DNA of 64,000 nt from an uncultured Fodinibius sp. GTDB lineage: Bacteria; Bacteroidota; Rhodothermia; Balneolales; Balneolaceae. The notes beneath the pieces are model-generated. The model made no database searches, was not told where the DNA came from, and worked only from the letters and a program-made list of their open reading frames with translations. The position numbers and the translations under genes are program-made. The stretch is from NCBI GenBank assembly GCA_913056235.1, contig CAJXMW010000001.1, positions 1,116,001-1,180,000 on the forward strand, written 5' to 3'. Of this stretch, positions 39,631 through 50,148 are shown one piece after another (within the stretch, counting starts at the first letter, position 1; each line of letters starts with the position of its first letter).

Positions 39631-40398
39631 TTACTCTACCGTGACTTTTTCTTTTACCAAATCGCCTTTCAGTTGAACAAGAATCTGGCCAATAAGCTGG
39701 GATATACGGGCTTCCGATAGTTCAAGTAGTAAAGCGACCTCCTGCATGGTCATATCCTCATAGTAATAGAGTGTAAGGATGAGGCGGTCACGCTCTCCGA
39801 GTTCCCCAATCTTTTCTTTGAGAATTTGAGCCCGCTCTTTATTAACAAGATCCTGGTCGGGCATTTCTACATCTGTGTTTTCGTGGATTTCATAAAATGA
39901 ATTCGAATCGTCATTGTTGAAACTGCTGTCGAGTGACAGAGCGTTACGCGTTTGCACGTTTGATAACAGCTGACGATAGTCTTCGATATCCATATTGAGC
40001 TCACGAGCTACTTCACCGTCGCTGGGTTTTCGGCCAAGTTTTTGGGAAAGTTCCTTTATTACTTTTTTGACTGTTCCATAATCCTTGCGTTTCTGCCGGG
40101 GCAATTGATCAATCTTGCGCAAATAATCGATGATATTGCCTCGTATACGATAATAAACAAAGGTGTTAAACTTAATATTCCGGCTGCAGTCATAGGAGTC
40201 CATCGCTTGAATAAGTCCGCTAATGCCTGCGCTTTCAATATCTTCTTGTTGTGTTAACGGTTGGTCTGGTATGTTGATCTTACCAATTATGCTACGGATA
40301 AGCGGCATAGATTTATTGATAATAGCATTCCGCAATCCATTCGATGGATTCTCGCAGTGTAACTCGGCAAGCTCCTGTAGTGATTTATTGCTCATCAT
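39631..40398 (-). CDS. fliA: RNA polymerase sigma factor FliA (sigma28)
   Basis: 255 aa; ESAGISGLIQAMDSYDCSRNIKFNTFVYYRIRGNIIDYLRK, sigma4 YYYEDMTMQEVALLLELSEARISQL. Confidence 0.92.
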   Translation of the reverse strand: MMSNKSLQELAELHCENPSNGLRNAIINKSMPLIRSIIGKINIPDQPLTQQEDIESAGISGLIQAMDSYDCSRNIKFNTFVYYRIRGNIIDYLRKIDQLPRQKRKDYGTVKKVIKELSQKLGRKPSDGEVARELNMDIEDYRQLLSNVQTRNALSLDSSFNNDDSNSFYEIHENTDVEMPDQDLVNKERAQILKEKIGELGERDRLILTLYYYEDMTMQEVALLLELSEARISQLIGQILVQLKGDLVKEKVTVE

Positions 40399-40631
40399 GA
40401 TTCTCCACTCTTATTCTGTGATTTATTGCCTTCTGTAGCGGTTGATCCCTTAGACATAGCGCTGGTATTTTCCTGTACAATATTTAGCAGGAACATCGAG
40501 ATGTACACCAGCGAGAATAGAATCAGGAATACCAGTAAACCACGGTATAGAGCAATATTGATGCTTTCGCCCGATACCATAAGCAATAGAAACTGGATAA
40601 GAGAAATGACCGCGATAATTCGTAATAACAT
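40395..40631 (-). CDS. Small membrane protein
   Basis: 78 aa, two hydrophobic helices, overlaps fliA start by 4 nt, located between flhF and fliA. Confidence 0.65.
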   Translation of the reverse strand: MLLRIIAVISLIQFLLLMVSGESINIALYRGLLVFLILFSLVYISMFLLNIVQENTSAMSKGSTATEGNKSQNKSGES

Positions 40632-40693
40632 GGTGCTGGGGTTTTGTTAGTTCTTACAATTTTTTGGTTTTGTATTTATTAAAATGCTTTCTG

Positions 40694-42172
40694 TTAGGCT
40701 CGTAATAATTTGCGTGCAAATTTCTCCGGTTTAAACGGAATCAGGTCACCCATAATTGACGGTCCACTACTGATATATCGCAGCTTGTAATTGGTGTTGG
40801 CTAAAAGTTGCACGGTTTTACCCCATTTAAGCGATTGGTCAATATGAGTAAGTGCAATATGATCGGCCTCAATGTCTTTCGCTAATGGGTCATTGAAAGC
40901 AGTACCGTTAATGGCCGTATTTACTAGGTAGTGAGTCTCCATGTTTGCTCGATTATAAAACTCTTTCTTTACCGACAGAATATCCTCAATGAGCGATTGG
41001 CCATCCATTTCAAGAGAGGGCGTATCAATCAATATGTGATCATAGGTTTCCCACCTTGGGGCCAAGGCCTTTGCCTGTTCGGCATTTTGGATATGATAAA
41101 AGTCGATTCCTTGGTCCTTGCAAAATGGAGCAAGGATGCTGTATCGATTTTTGGCATTTCCATTAGTCGGGGCAAACGATGCGATGGCAATTTCTTTATC
41201 AGCTCCAAAGTATGGTAGCGATGCCAGTTTCATAATTAAATGAGTTTTGCCCGAACCTGAACGACCGGCAAAGAGCATAATTTTTTTAGGCCTTCCGGCT
41301 TTTGATTGCTGGAGTAACTCATCAATACACTGCAGTAGTTTTGAATAAAAAAGTTCGGGCTGCTGGATTGGTTGGATGCCTTGCTCAATAACACTTTCGA
41401 ACCAATTTCGAATTAATTTTTGAGATACCCCCTTATGTAGTAGTTTATGGAATAGCGGGTGTTCAGAATATGCAGTATCGGGGCTGGAAAGCGCTAAATG
41501 TATAAGGGATTCCAACCGATCTAATCGTTTGTGGAGATCATCAGAACTGTTTTTTTCTGTTTCTTCTTGCCTGTTAGTAACTGGAGACACGCCGTTGGGC
41601 AGTTCTTCCACAAACTTGTCGTATAACGGATCCAGCTCACTTTCTGATGGGGGTTCCATATTGTTTAAAGTTACTGTATCAAATTCTTGCTTGGGATACT
41701 TTTGTTTATCAAAAGATTTTTGTTGGCGGATGTCTTTTCGACTGTATACGTTATTTATCGGCTGTTCTGATGTTAATTCCTTTTTATTTGTTGTGGTCGT
41801 TGGTTCAGCATCAGCTGTAGCATCTGGTTTATCAAAGGAATTCCTTGTATGCATCTCTTCTTGTTGCTCAGCATATTTGCGAATAGATTGCAACTTGTTT
41901 CCCAGTTTTTTATCGGAAGAATTGTTACTACCAGGTTTCGTTTTAGCAGATCGTTCAAAGACTACACCAGGTGTTTCTTTTGGGTCCCCAGGATGTTTTT
42001 TGTTTGGGGATTTCGATTGCTGTTTTTTTCGCTTGTCGGAAGCATTTTGTTCATCATTTTCTTCCTCTTCGGGCAACATATCCATTAGCTTCGAATAATC
42101 ATTCCCATATATTTGCACCGCACTTTTTTTGGCGGCTTTGAAGGTTTTATCTATAAATTTGGTAAGTATCAT
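40694..42172 (-). CDS. flhF: FlhF-like SRP-type GTPase (divergent)
   Basis: 492 aa; FAGRSGSGKTHLIMKLA P-loop, HILIDTPS, position after flhA. Confidence 0.82.
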   Translation of the reverse strand: MILTKFIDKTFKAAKKSAVQIYGNDYSKLMDMLPEEEENDEQNASDKRKKQQSKSPNKKHPGDPKETPGVVFERSAKTKPGSNNSSDKKLGNKLQSIRKYAEQQEEMHTRNSFDKPDATADAEPTTTTNKKELTSEQPINNVYSRKDIRQQKSFDKQKYPKQEFDTVTLNNMEPPSESELDPLYDKFVEELPNGVSPVTNRQEETEKNSSDDLHKRLDRLESLIHLALSSPDTAYSEHPLFHKLLHKGVSQKLIRNWFESVIEQGIQPIQQPELFYSKLLQCIDELLQQSKAGRPKKIMLFAGRSGSGKTHLIMKLASLPYFGADKEIAIASFAPTNGNAKNRYSILAPFCKDQGIDFYHIQNAEQAKALAPRWETYDHILIDTPSLEMDGQSLIEDILSVKKEFYNRANMETHYLVNTAINGTAFNDPLAKDIEADHIALTHIDQSLKWGKTVQLLANTNYKLRYISSGPSIMGDLIPFKPEKFARKLLRA

Positions 42173-44271
42173 ACTGATGCAGCTTCATTTAATTCTGCTT
42201 GTTCAATGTGTAATCGATCGAATGTTTGGAATTGCACATTTTGGCTAATATCGTTGTACGATAGCACATTTATATCAGGCAAAATTGGTGCCAAAAACTC
42301 AAATAGTGTGTGTCGCAGCACGGGTGAAGTTAGTAGGATTGGGTCGTAGCCCTTGTGAATCATATCCTCAAAAGTACTGGAGGCATTTTTATAAAGTTGC
42401 TCTACCAGGCTGGGTTCAAGGCCAAGTGTATTGGCATTAAGTCCGCCCTGCTGTGCTTGTTGTATTAATCGTGACTCCAAGTTGGGACCCATCATTACGA
42501 CTACAATTTCATTGTCTGCTCCCACAAACCGTTTTGTAATAATTTCTGAAAGTGACGCTCGGCAATATTCTGTTAAAATATCGGTGTTTTGGGTTTGCTG
42601 GCAGTGGTCAGCAAGCGTTTCCAGTATTGTTACCAAGTTGTTAATAGGGATACGCTCACGTAACAATCGTTTGAGTACTTTTTGTATATCTCCAATTCGC
42701 ATACCCTCGGGTACCAGCTCTTCAACGAGCGCAGGAGACTGTTCTTCAATATTATCAACCAGCCGTTTAACCATTTGTCGGTCGATAAGCTTGTGTGCAT
42801 TTTTCTTAAGCACCTCCATTAAGTGAGTGGTGATAACGGCCCCGGCTTCAATTACTGAAAGACCAAATTTTTCCGCCTCCGACTTATTTTTTCCGCTTAC
42901 CCATATCGCATCCATTCCAAAGGTAGGATCTTTTGTTTCAATGCCTTGGATATTTGCGTCAAAATCAGAAGGCACAAGAGCCAGGTGATAATCGGGTAAC
43001 AGCTCGCCGTCGCCCTGTTCAATACCGCGCATCTTAATAATGTAGTGGTTGGCATCGAGTTGAACGTTATCACGGATACGAACTGACGGTATGATGATAC
43101 CCAGCTCTGAAGCTAATTGCTTACGCAATGAGGTAATACGGTCGAGAAGATCACCTCCCTGCTGTTCTTCAACCATCGAGATAAGGCTATAGCCAATTTC
43201 GAGTTCAAGAGTATCCAGCAGCAGGTAATCTTCTACGCTGTCAGATTCGCCCTCAGGTAATTCTTGCTGTTGTTGTGCTTCGGCTGTCTTTTCTTGTTCT
43301 TCGTCTTCATGTCGTTTATAGGCAAGAACAATGAAGAGGCCTCCCATGAATGCAAAGGGGAGAAAAGGCATGCCCGGCATAATACCTAAGAAAAGTACGA
43401 AAAAAGCACCAAGCATAAGAGTTTTGGGATCACCTAAAAGCTGGGTTATCAGTTCCTCACTTAAGTTTCCTTCCGAAGCAGCACGCGAAACAATAAGACC
43501 GGCCGCTGTAGAAATAAGCAGAGCAGGAATCTGCGAGACCAATCCATCCCCAATAGTCAATAGGGTATACAGTTTGGCAGCTTCCGCTAATTCCATTCCA
43601 TTTTGTACGGTACCAATTACAAGACCACCAATGATATTGATACAAGTAATGAGTAATCCAGCAATAACATCCCCCCGCACAAACTTACTGGCACCATCCA
43701 TGGCGCCGTAGAAATCAGCTTCCCGGGCGATTTCTTCTCGCCGCTTTTTGGCTTCTTGATCGGTGATAAGTCCTGCACTTAAATCGGCATCGATAGACAT
43801 CTGTTTACCAGGCATCGCATCCAAGGTAAAGCGTGCGCCAACTTCGGCAATTCGAGTCGCCCCTTTTGTGATAACCACAAAGTTGATAATAATTAGTACA
43901 GCAAAGATGATGATACCTATAACGTAATTGCCCTGTACAATAAAGCCACCGAACGATTCAATAACAGATCCTGCATATCCTTCGCTGAGTATAAGTCGTG
44001 TAGAAGCAATGTTCAGGGAGAGTCGAAAGAGCGTTAAAATAAGTAGCATGCCCGGGAATACAGCAAACTCAAGCGGCTTAAGCGTGTAAAAGGCCACCAG
44101 CATTACAATAATGGACAGTGACACGTTGAGTGCCAAGAAGAAGTCCATCAGCATTGGTGGAAAGGGGATAATCATTATCAGTAAAATGATAATGATACTC
44201 GATGAAATAAGAACATCGGTTTGTAGAAACCGGTTTTTGAGTTTACTTGTCGAAATATTTGTAAAAGCCAT
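42169..44271 (-). CDS. flhA: Flagellar biosynthesis protein FlhA
   Basis: 700 aa; FPGMLLILTLFRLSLNIASTRLIL, GATRIAEVGARFTLDAMPGKQMSIDADLSAG. Confidence 0.97.
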   Translation of the reverse strand: MAFTNISTSKLKNRFLQTDVLISSSIIIILLIMIIPFPPMLMDFFLALNVSLSIIVMLVAFYTLKPLEFAVFPGMLLILTLFRLSLNIASTRLILSEGYAGSVIESFGGFIVQGNYVIGIIIFAVLIIINFVVITKGATRIAEVGARFTLDAMPGKQMSIDADLSAGLITDQEAKKRREEIAREADFYGAMDGASKFVRGDVIAGLLITCINIIGGLVIGTVQNGMELAEAAKLYTLLTIGDGLVSQIPALLISTAAGLIVSRAASEGNLSEELITQLLGDPKTLMLGAFFVLFLGIMPGMPFLPFAFMGGLFIVLAYKRHEDEEQEKTAEAQQQQELPEGESDSVEDYLLLDTLELEIGYSLISMVEEQQGGDLLDRITSLRKQLASELGIIIPSVRIRDNVQLDANHYIIKMRGIEQGDGELLPDYHLALVPSDFDANIQGIETKDPTFGMDAIWVSGKNKSEAEKFGLSVIEAGAVITTHLMEVLKKNAHKLIDRQMVKRLVDNIEEQSPALVEELVPEGMRIGDIQKVLKRLLRERIPINNLVTILETLADHCQQTQNTDILTEYCRASLSEIITKRFVGADNEIVVVMMGPNLESRLIQQAQQGGLNANTLGLEPSLVEQLYKNASSTFEDMIHKGYDPILLTSPVLRHTLFEFLAPILPDINVLSYNDISQNVQFQTFDRLHIEQAELNEAASV

Positions 44272-44279
44272 GCTTACCG

Positions 44280-45353
44280 TTAAATATTGTGTTTGTTTTT
44301 AAGCTTGTAGACGTAGGCCAGTATTTCGGCGACAGCGCGATAGAGATCATCGGGGATGTGTTGGTCCACCTCGGCCGAAGCAAAAAGGGCTTGGGCAACA
44401 GGTTTGTTTTCTACTATTGGGATATCAAATTCTTTGGCATAATCTTTAATTTTTTGAGCTCGAAGACGCTGTCCTTTGGCCAACACCAACGGTGCGTTAT
44501 TTTTTTCGGGATCGTATTGCAGAGCAATAGCATAGTGGGTAGGGTTGGTTACAACGACATCCGAATCCATCACCGCATGATCAAGTCGTTTTTGCATAAA
44601 TGATCGCCCCATTTGTTTTCGCTTGTTTTTCATTTCGGGGCTCCCTTCAGATTCTTTATGCTCGTCCTTTACTTCTTTTTTGCTCATCTTAAGATCTTCT
44701 TTGTGCTGATACTGTTGATAAATTGCATCAACTATAGCAAGAATGGTAAGAGCTACAAACGTTCTGGTTAAAAATAGGAGAACATAACTTCCGGCTTCGC
44801 TGATATTGTACTGTAAGGGCATCACAGAAAGGGAAACAAAGTGTTCCATATTGGGAAAGACAGTGAAATAAACGATGAAGCCCATGATTAGTAATTTGAA
44901 GAGTCCTTTAACCAACTCCATGAGCCCTTTCTTCGAAAAAATATTTTGAATACCGGTAATAGGATTCAGCTTCTCGGGTTTTGGCTCAATTGCTTTGAGT
45001 GAAAAAGCACCTTTGGTTTGTATGAGATTTACCACTAATGCGGTGACGACAAGTGCAATGAGAATGGGCGTCATTGCTTCAATTCCATGTTTAAAAGCAA
45101 TGCCCAAGAAAATGACCGCATTATTTTGGTTCTCAAGCGCCAGCTGGGCATTCAGAAAAAAGGTTTCAAAGAGTGCCTTAAAGCGCCCATACATAAATCC
45201 CCCCATACCCACAAACGTCATTACTGAAACCACCATAATCATAACCGAAGAAATTTCGGTGCTGATAGCGACTTGCCCTTCCTCCCGCGCTTTCTCAAGT
45301 CGCTTCTGCGTGGGATCTTCTGTTTTTTCTTGATCTGATTGTTTATCGGACAT
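44280..45353 (-). CDS. flhB: Flagellar biosynthesis protein FlhB
   Basis: 357 aa; EKTEDPTQKRLEKAREEGQVA, autocleavage motif VVTNPTHYAIAL. Confidence 0.97.
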   Translation of the reverse strand: MSDKQSDQEKTEDPTQKRLEKAREEGQVAISTEISSVMIMVVSVMTFVGMGGFMYGRFKALFETFFLNAQLALENQNNAVIFLGIAFKHGIEAMTPILIALVVTALVVNLIQTKGAFSLKAIEPKPEKLNPITGIQNIFSKKGLMELVKGLFKLLIMGFIVYFTVFPNMEHFVSLSVMPLQYNISEAGSYVLLFLTRTFVALTILAIVDAIYQQYQHKEDLKMSKKEVKDEHKESEGSPEMKNKRKQMGRSFMQKRLDHAVMDSDVVVTNPTHYAIALQYDPEKNNAPLVLAKGQRLRAQKIKDYAKEFDIPIVENKPVAQALFASAEVDQHIPDDLYRAVAEILAYVYKLKNKHNI

Positions 45354-45648
45354 AACGTATAGTTATATCAAATACGATACCATTATTCGTAATAATTGAT
45401 TTAAGTCTCTTGGGGATGGGGATTGCCAGGATGAGGGAGAAATAATCCCCTTTGACGGAAAACATTTCCATTAAAACGGTGTTTTTAACCGCCATTGCTA
45501 TCTCACCACAAGTTGTATCAAGATAAGCTCATCAGATTAATTAAAAGAGAGGGTAATCCATCATTATATATAGAGGGGACCAATTCGTGTTGTAATAATC
45601 TGCTCTAAAGTAATGGTATAAGCCAACCAAAAAATCGGTGGCATAGAA

Positions 45649-45663
45649 TTTGAAAGTCTTACA
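45649..45663 (+). promoter_or_regulatory. Weak candidate sigma54 promoter for flgF
   Basis: TGGCATAGAATTTGA: first eight bases identical to the flgB site, but -12 is GA instead of GC. Confidence 0.4.
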
Positions 45664-45723
45664 CCTCAGCCGACAAGGTTGGACTTTTTAATTAAAAGCA
45701 ACAATAAAGCATTTAAGGATCTC

Positions 45724-46461
45724 ATGATTGATAGATTACAGGCTCAAATGCAGGCCATGCAGATGCTGACCAAAATGCAGGATGTTACAGCAAATAACCT
45801 TGCGAATATCAATACGCCGGGATTTAAAGGCAGTAACGTTTTTCAAAAAATGGTACAAAAACGTATCGATGGTCAAATGGTGACCCAGGCCGTACCTCAA
45901 CAACAGGTCGATATGCAGCAGGGCGTACTTGAGCCAACTGGGAATCCCCTCGACTTTGGAATTAAGGGGAAAGGATTTTTTGTGGTAGAAAACTCGGAAG
46001 GAGCCCAGTTAACACGAGATGGGCGCATGCATTTTAACAGTAATGGTTTTTTGGTAGATGAAAATGGGTCGCGCGTAATGGGCGATTTCGGACCTATTCA
46101 CATGCCGGAGTATCTAAAAGCAACAGGCCGTGGAGGTGACAAAGCAAACTTAGAAGTTGCTGACGACGGGACTATTCGACTTGATGGTGAGGTGTTTGAT
46201 CGACTTCGCATTGTACAGGTTAAAGATACATCCCAGTTGCAGCGTAAGGGGAGTAATTATTTAAGTGCCCCCGAAGGAGTTATGACTGACGACTCCTCGA
46301 GTAAGATTATGCAGGGGTATTATGAATCTTCGAATGTAGATCCGCTGAACGAAATGGTGGATATGATGAAGACTACAAAGATGTTTGAATCTCAACAGCG
46401 AGCTATGACGACTACAGATCAAATGATGGGTAGAGCGACACAGCAACTAGGAAAATTTTAA
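45724..46461 (+). CDS. flgF: Flagellar basal-body rod protein FlgF
   Basis: Track ORF uses a TTG at 45679; ATG at 45724 with AAGGAT upstream is preferred. MLTKMQDVTANNLANINTPGFKGSNVF. Confidence 0.88.
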   Translation: MIDRLQAQMQAMQMLTKMQDVTANNLANINTPGFKGSNVFQKMVQKRIDGQMVTQAVPQQQVDMQQGVLEPTGNPLDFGIKGKGFFVVENSEGAQLTRDGRMHFNSNGFLVDENGSRVMGDFGPIHMPEYLKATGRGGDKANLEVADDGTIRLDGEVFDRLRIVQVKDTSQLQRKGSNYLSAPEGVMTDDSSSKIMQGYYESSNVDPLNEMVDMMKTTKMFESQQRAMTTTDQMMGRATQQLGKF

Positions 46462-46481
46462 TTCAATAAACGAATAACACT

Positions 46482-47279
46482 ATGCCTTTTAGAGCTTTAA
46501 CAACTGCTTCGCTCGGAATGAGTGCTCAGCAAAAATCGGTAGATAATATTGCCAATAACCTGTCAAACGTAAGTACTACCGGATTTAAAAAGAGTAACAT
46601 CGCTTTTCAGGATCTTTTTTATGAAGATATCGCCGTTTCGAAAGCCGGAGCATCGGCAAATCGAATTTCTAATGATAGTCCACGGTTACAACTTGGCCAC
46701 GGTTCACAGGCAGTATCAACAATTAGGAATTTTACGCAGGGATCTATCTCTGAAACCGGAAACCCACTGGATATGGCGATTAGCGGTGATGGGTTTTTCC
46801 GTGTTGAGAAACCTGATGGTTCCATTGGTTACACGCGGGATGGGAATTTTACCCGCGACTCTTCGGGCATGCTGGTTAATAGTTCCGGTTTGTCTCTGGC
46901 AGAACAGATTGAAGTTCCCATGGAGGCCAAGGCAGTAGATATCTCACAAGATGGTACGGTTACGGCTCTGATGGGGGGCAACAACCGTGAAATTGAATTG
47001 GGTCAAATTGAGTTGGCCCGATTTTCTAATCCTGCAGGCCTCAAAGCTGAGGGTGGTAATCTATTCAGTGAAACCCAGGCCTCGGGAATGCCTTTTGTGG
47101 ATCACCCCGGATCAGAAGGATTTGGGAATGTTCGTCAAGGTTATCTGGAAGGGTCCAATGTGGATGTGGTGACTGAGATGGTTCAGCTTATCGAAGCCCA
47201 ACGGGCCTATGAGACAAATTCAAAGATGGTACAGTCAGCCGAAGATATGATGTCGGTAACTAATTCTATCAAACGATAA
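46482..47279 (+). CDS. flgG: Flagellar basal-body rod protein FlgG
   Basis: 265 aa; KSVDNIANNLSNVSTTGFKKSNIAFQDLFYE, EGSNVDVVTEMVQLIEAQRAYETNSKMVQSAEDMM. Confidence 0.95.
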   Translation: MPFRALTTASLGMSAQQKSVDNIANNLSNVSTTGFKKSNIAFQDLFYEDIAVSKAGASANRISNDSPRLQLGHGSQAVSTIRNFTQGSISETGNPLDMAISGDGFFRVEKPDGSIGYTRDGNFTRDSSGMLVNSSGLSLAEQIEVPMEAKAVDISQDGTVTALMGGNNREIELGQIELARFSNPAGLKAEGGNLFSETQASGMPFVDHPGSEGFGNVRQGYLEGSNVDVVTEMVQLIEAQRAYETNSKMVQSAEDMMSVTNSIKR

Positions 47280-47285
47280 ACACCA

Positions 47286-48014
47286 ATGATTTTGCACGCT
47301 CGACTAATCATTATTAGCCTGCTTGTCTTTATCGGCCTGGGCGCTATACCTGCCCGGGCAGATATGGACATTCCTGGGGATGACGAGATGAAGTCATTTA
47401 TAGTTAAGAAGGCTTATGAGAAGTTAGAGCGACACTTTACAGCAGGAGAATATCGTTTTGATATTCAACCACGATGGATCCCCAATCAATTATTACAACA
47501 ATCTCCTGCACAGGTTCTTAGCGTTCAGCTTAGTGGACAAATACGACGCTATACCAATTTTGAGGTAGTATATAACCAAAAGGGGAGTCGTAAACGAGCA
47601 GAAATTCAGCTTAAGGTTAAAGCAGAGCAGAAGCTGCCCGTTGTTACTGGTCGCATCCGAAAGGGAGTAAAACTAAAAGAAACACATCTAGCTTACCAGT
47701 GGGTTTCGATAGCTCAAAGTGGGGAATCGTACGTTGCCAGTATCGAAGAATTAATTGGCAAGACTCTTCGCCGGACTCTCTTGTCTGGCCAACCTATCCG
47801 TAAATCGTATGTCAGTAGAGATTTAATTATAAAAGCCGGTGATGAAGTCAACATTTTTATTAAGCGCCGAGGAATTCAGGTGCAAGTGTCCGGTGTGGCG
47901 CGTGAGGATGGAGCCAAAGGGGATCGGATCAAAATTTTTAGCAATGAAACAAATCACAAATATGTGGGCGAAATTCTTCGTCCGGGAGTAATACAATGGA
48001 AAAGTACACTTTGA
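47286..48014 (+). CDS. flgA: Flagellar P-ring assembly chaperone FlgA
   Basis: 242 aa; signal peptide, SAF-like region, IGKTLRRTLLSGQPIRKSYV. Confidence 0.88.
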   Translation: MILHARLIIISLLVFIGLGAIPARADMDIPGDDEMKSFIVKKAYEKLERHFTAGEYRFDIQPRWIPNQLLQQSPAQVLSVQLSGQIRRYTNFEVVYNQKGSRKRAEIQLKVKAEQKLPVVTGRIRKGVKLKETHLAYQWVSIAQSGESYVASIEELIGKTLRRTLLSGQPIRKSYVSRDLIIKAGDEVNIFIKRRGIQVQVSGVAREDGAKGDRIKIFSNETNHKYVGEILRPGVIQWKSTL

Positions 48015-48619
48015 TTGGAAAATGTTTTTTAGCACTGTTTTTAATTGTAGGAATTTCAGGTACAACGTATGGGCAGCGTTCGCTATATAAGGACAATAAA
48101 GCTGTTCAAGTCGGTGATATATTGACAGTTATCTTGCAGGAAAATATATCCGGGAGCACGAGTTCGGATGCCCAAAATGCATCAAATGCCGGTGCAGGCG
48201 CAGGCGGATCGATGGGCGGCAATTTTATGCCTTTTCAACCTACTTTTGGTGCTGATGCCGAAGTGAATTATGAATCAGGTGAGCAAGTCTCGACTAATCA
48301 GGGGCAGCTCTTAGAAGGTTATATGAGTGTAGAGGTTACGGATATGACCTCCACTGGGAATTTAATTGTGTCAGGTACCAGAACGACTGAAATAAACGGT
48401 GAGAAACACCAGATAGATTTAAGAGGGACCGTACGTCCCAAAGATATAAATGGACGAAACCAGGTGTTATCGTACCGACTGGCAAATGCTCAGATAAACT
48501 ATGAGAAAGAAGGTGGGTTAAAAAGCATTACCAAAAAGAAAGGATTTTTTAAACGTGTGGCCTTAACAGTAGTCGGGGTGGCAATTAGTGCTGCGGCAGT
48601 GTTAAAGGCAATGGAATAG
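47996..48619 (+). CDS. flgH: Flagellar L-ring protein FlgH
   Basis: 207 aa; SLYKDNKAVQVGDILTVILQENISGS, GNLIVSGTRTTEINGEKHQIDLRGTVRPKDI. Confidence 0.94.
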   Translation: MEKYTLIGKCFLALFLIVGISGTTYGQRSLYKDNKAVQVGDILTVILQENISGSTSSDAQNASNAGAGAGGSMGGNFMPFQPTFGADAEVNYESGEQVSTNQGQLLEGYMSVEVTDMTSTGNLIVSGTRTTEINGEKHQIDLRGTVRPKDINGRNQVLSYRLANAQINYEKEGGLKSITKKKGFFKRVALTVVGVAISAAAVLKAME

Positions 48620-48649
48620 ATATATAGTTATCTCATTATTTATAAACTC

Positions 48650-49777
48650 ATGAAAAAACAAATACTTATATCAATAACGGTGACTGTTCTTATTGCAATG
48701 GTCGCTGTTAAAAGTAACGCCCAAACCCCATTGAGCCGATTACTTAAGGTAAAAGGGGCGAACACTACCAAGGTAGTGGGGTATGGGCTGGTGGTAGGCT
48801 TAGATCGAAGTGGTGATCGAACGATAAGCAGACGCGGAGCCCAGTTTACGGTTCGGTCAATTGCAAATATGCTTAATAATTTTGGAATTAATGTTGATTC
48901 GGAGCGCCTGCGAACCCGCAATGTTGCTGCTGTAATAGTGACGGCAGATATTGGGCCGTATCACGCATCCGGCAGCGAAATTGATGTTACGATATCGTCG
49001 ATGGGGGATGCCAGTTCTCTGGAAGGGGGCGTACTGTTGGAAACGCCGCTCTTGAATCCTGAAACTAAAGAAATATATGCCTTGGCCCAAGGCCCGGTGC
49101 TAGTGGGAGGTATAAATGAAGAAATAGGCAGTTCTCGTTTTTCACGCAATAGTTCGTTAACAGGAACCATTCCTGGCGGAGGGATAGTAGAATATGATAA
49201 CAACTTTCAACTGAATGCTGATCAACCGCTACACTTGGTGATGTCTCAGCCGGGCTATACAAATGCGCGTAAGGTTGTTGAAGTAATTAATGAAAGTTTT
49301 GATGAAGAGTTAGCCTCGGTCTATAATCCTGGAGTCATTGAGGTGGGATGGCCGGATGCTTTCCAGGAGCCGGGGATGCGCAATATGTTTATCAGCACCA
49401 TCATGGACCAGCAGGTTGAGCTTAAAAAGCCTGCTCGTGTGGTTATTAATGAACGCACTGGTACCATTGTAGCGGGTGGGGGTGTTACTATTGATAACGC
49501 TATGGTTTCGCATGGCAGCGTACAAGTGCGAACTCAAGTAACTCCTTTTGTTAGCCAGCCGCCCCCTTTTAGCGGTGGCGATACAGAAGTGGTTCCTGTG
49601 CCGCAGGTTGGGATTAGCGAAGAGTCGGCGCAAAATGTGGTCTTAGAACCTGATACCAATGTGCAGCAATTGGCTAATGCCTTGGATTCGTTGGGGCTAA
49701 GTCCACGGGATATTATTTCCATTTTCCAGGCGCTTGATCGTGCCGGTGCGCTGCAGGGTGAACTTATTGTGATGTAG
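48650..49777 (+). CDS. flgI: Flagellar P-ring protein FlgI
   Basis: 375 aa; GYGLVVGLDRSGDRT, INERTGTIVAGGGVTI, DIISIFQALDRAGALQGELIVM. Confidence 0.96.
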   Translation: MKKQILISITVTVLIAMVAVKSNAQTPLSRLLKVKGANTTKVVGYGLVVGLDRSGDRTISRRGAQFTVRSIANMLNNFGINVDSERLRTRNVAAVIVTADIGPYHASGSEIDVTISSMGDASSLEGGVLLETPLLNPETKEIYALAQGPVLVGGINEEIGSSRFSRNSSLTGTIPGGGIVEYDNNFQLNADQPLHLVMSQPGYTNARKVVEVINESFDEELASVYNPGVIEVGWPDAFQEPGMRNMFISTIMDQQVELKKPARVVINERTGTIVAGGGVTIDNAMVSHGSVQVRTQVTPFVSQPPPFSGGDTEVVPVPQVGISEESAQNVVLEPDTNVQQLANALDSLGLSPRDIISIFQALDRAGALQGELIVM

Positions 49778-49812
49778 CATTAAACGAAATTGAAACAGCA
49801 TAATTATAAAAC

Positions 49813-50106
49813 ATGATTAATATGGATATAAGCAATATAGCCCAGTCAATGCCAATGGGATTGGATAAACAAGATTTGGCACAGGAAAAGAAGGAAGAAG
49901 TTGCCATGGAATTCGAAAAAATGTTTGCTCGGCAGCTGGTTAACGAGATGACTAAAGATTCGTTTAAGATGGGCGATAAAAATGGTGTCGCCGGACAGGC
50001 CAACAACATGTATCGACATCACATCACAGATACACTAGCTACTGAAATTGCAGAACAAAGGAAATTGGGAATGGCTGATATGATCTCGGAATATCACAAA
50101 GTGTGA
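49813..50106 (+). CDS. flgJ: Rod-binding protein, FlgJ N-terminal-domain type
   Basis: 97 aa; EFEKMFARQLVNEMTKDS...YRHHITDTLATEIAEQRKLGMADMI; no muramidase domain. Confidence 0.85.
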   Translation: MINMDISNIAQSMPMGLDKQDLAQEKKEEVAMEFEKMFARQLVNEMTKDSFKMGDKNGVAGQANNMYRHHITDTLATEIAEQRKLGMADMISEYHKV

Positions 50107-50148
50107 TAACCTGGTATTAATAATGATAATGGACTAGGAAGGGTAGTT

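Noticed and set aside
41529-42098. + strand 189-aa ORF opposite flhF
   Set aside because: Cys/Ser/Phe-rich antisense translation of the polar FlhF N-terminal region; no plausible domain.
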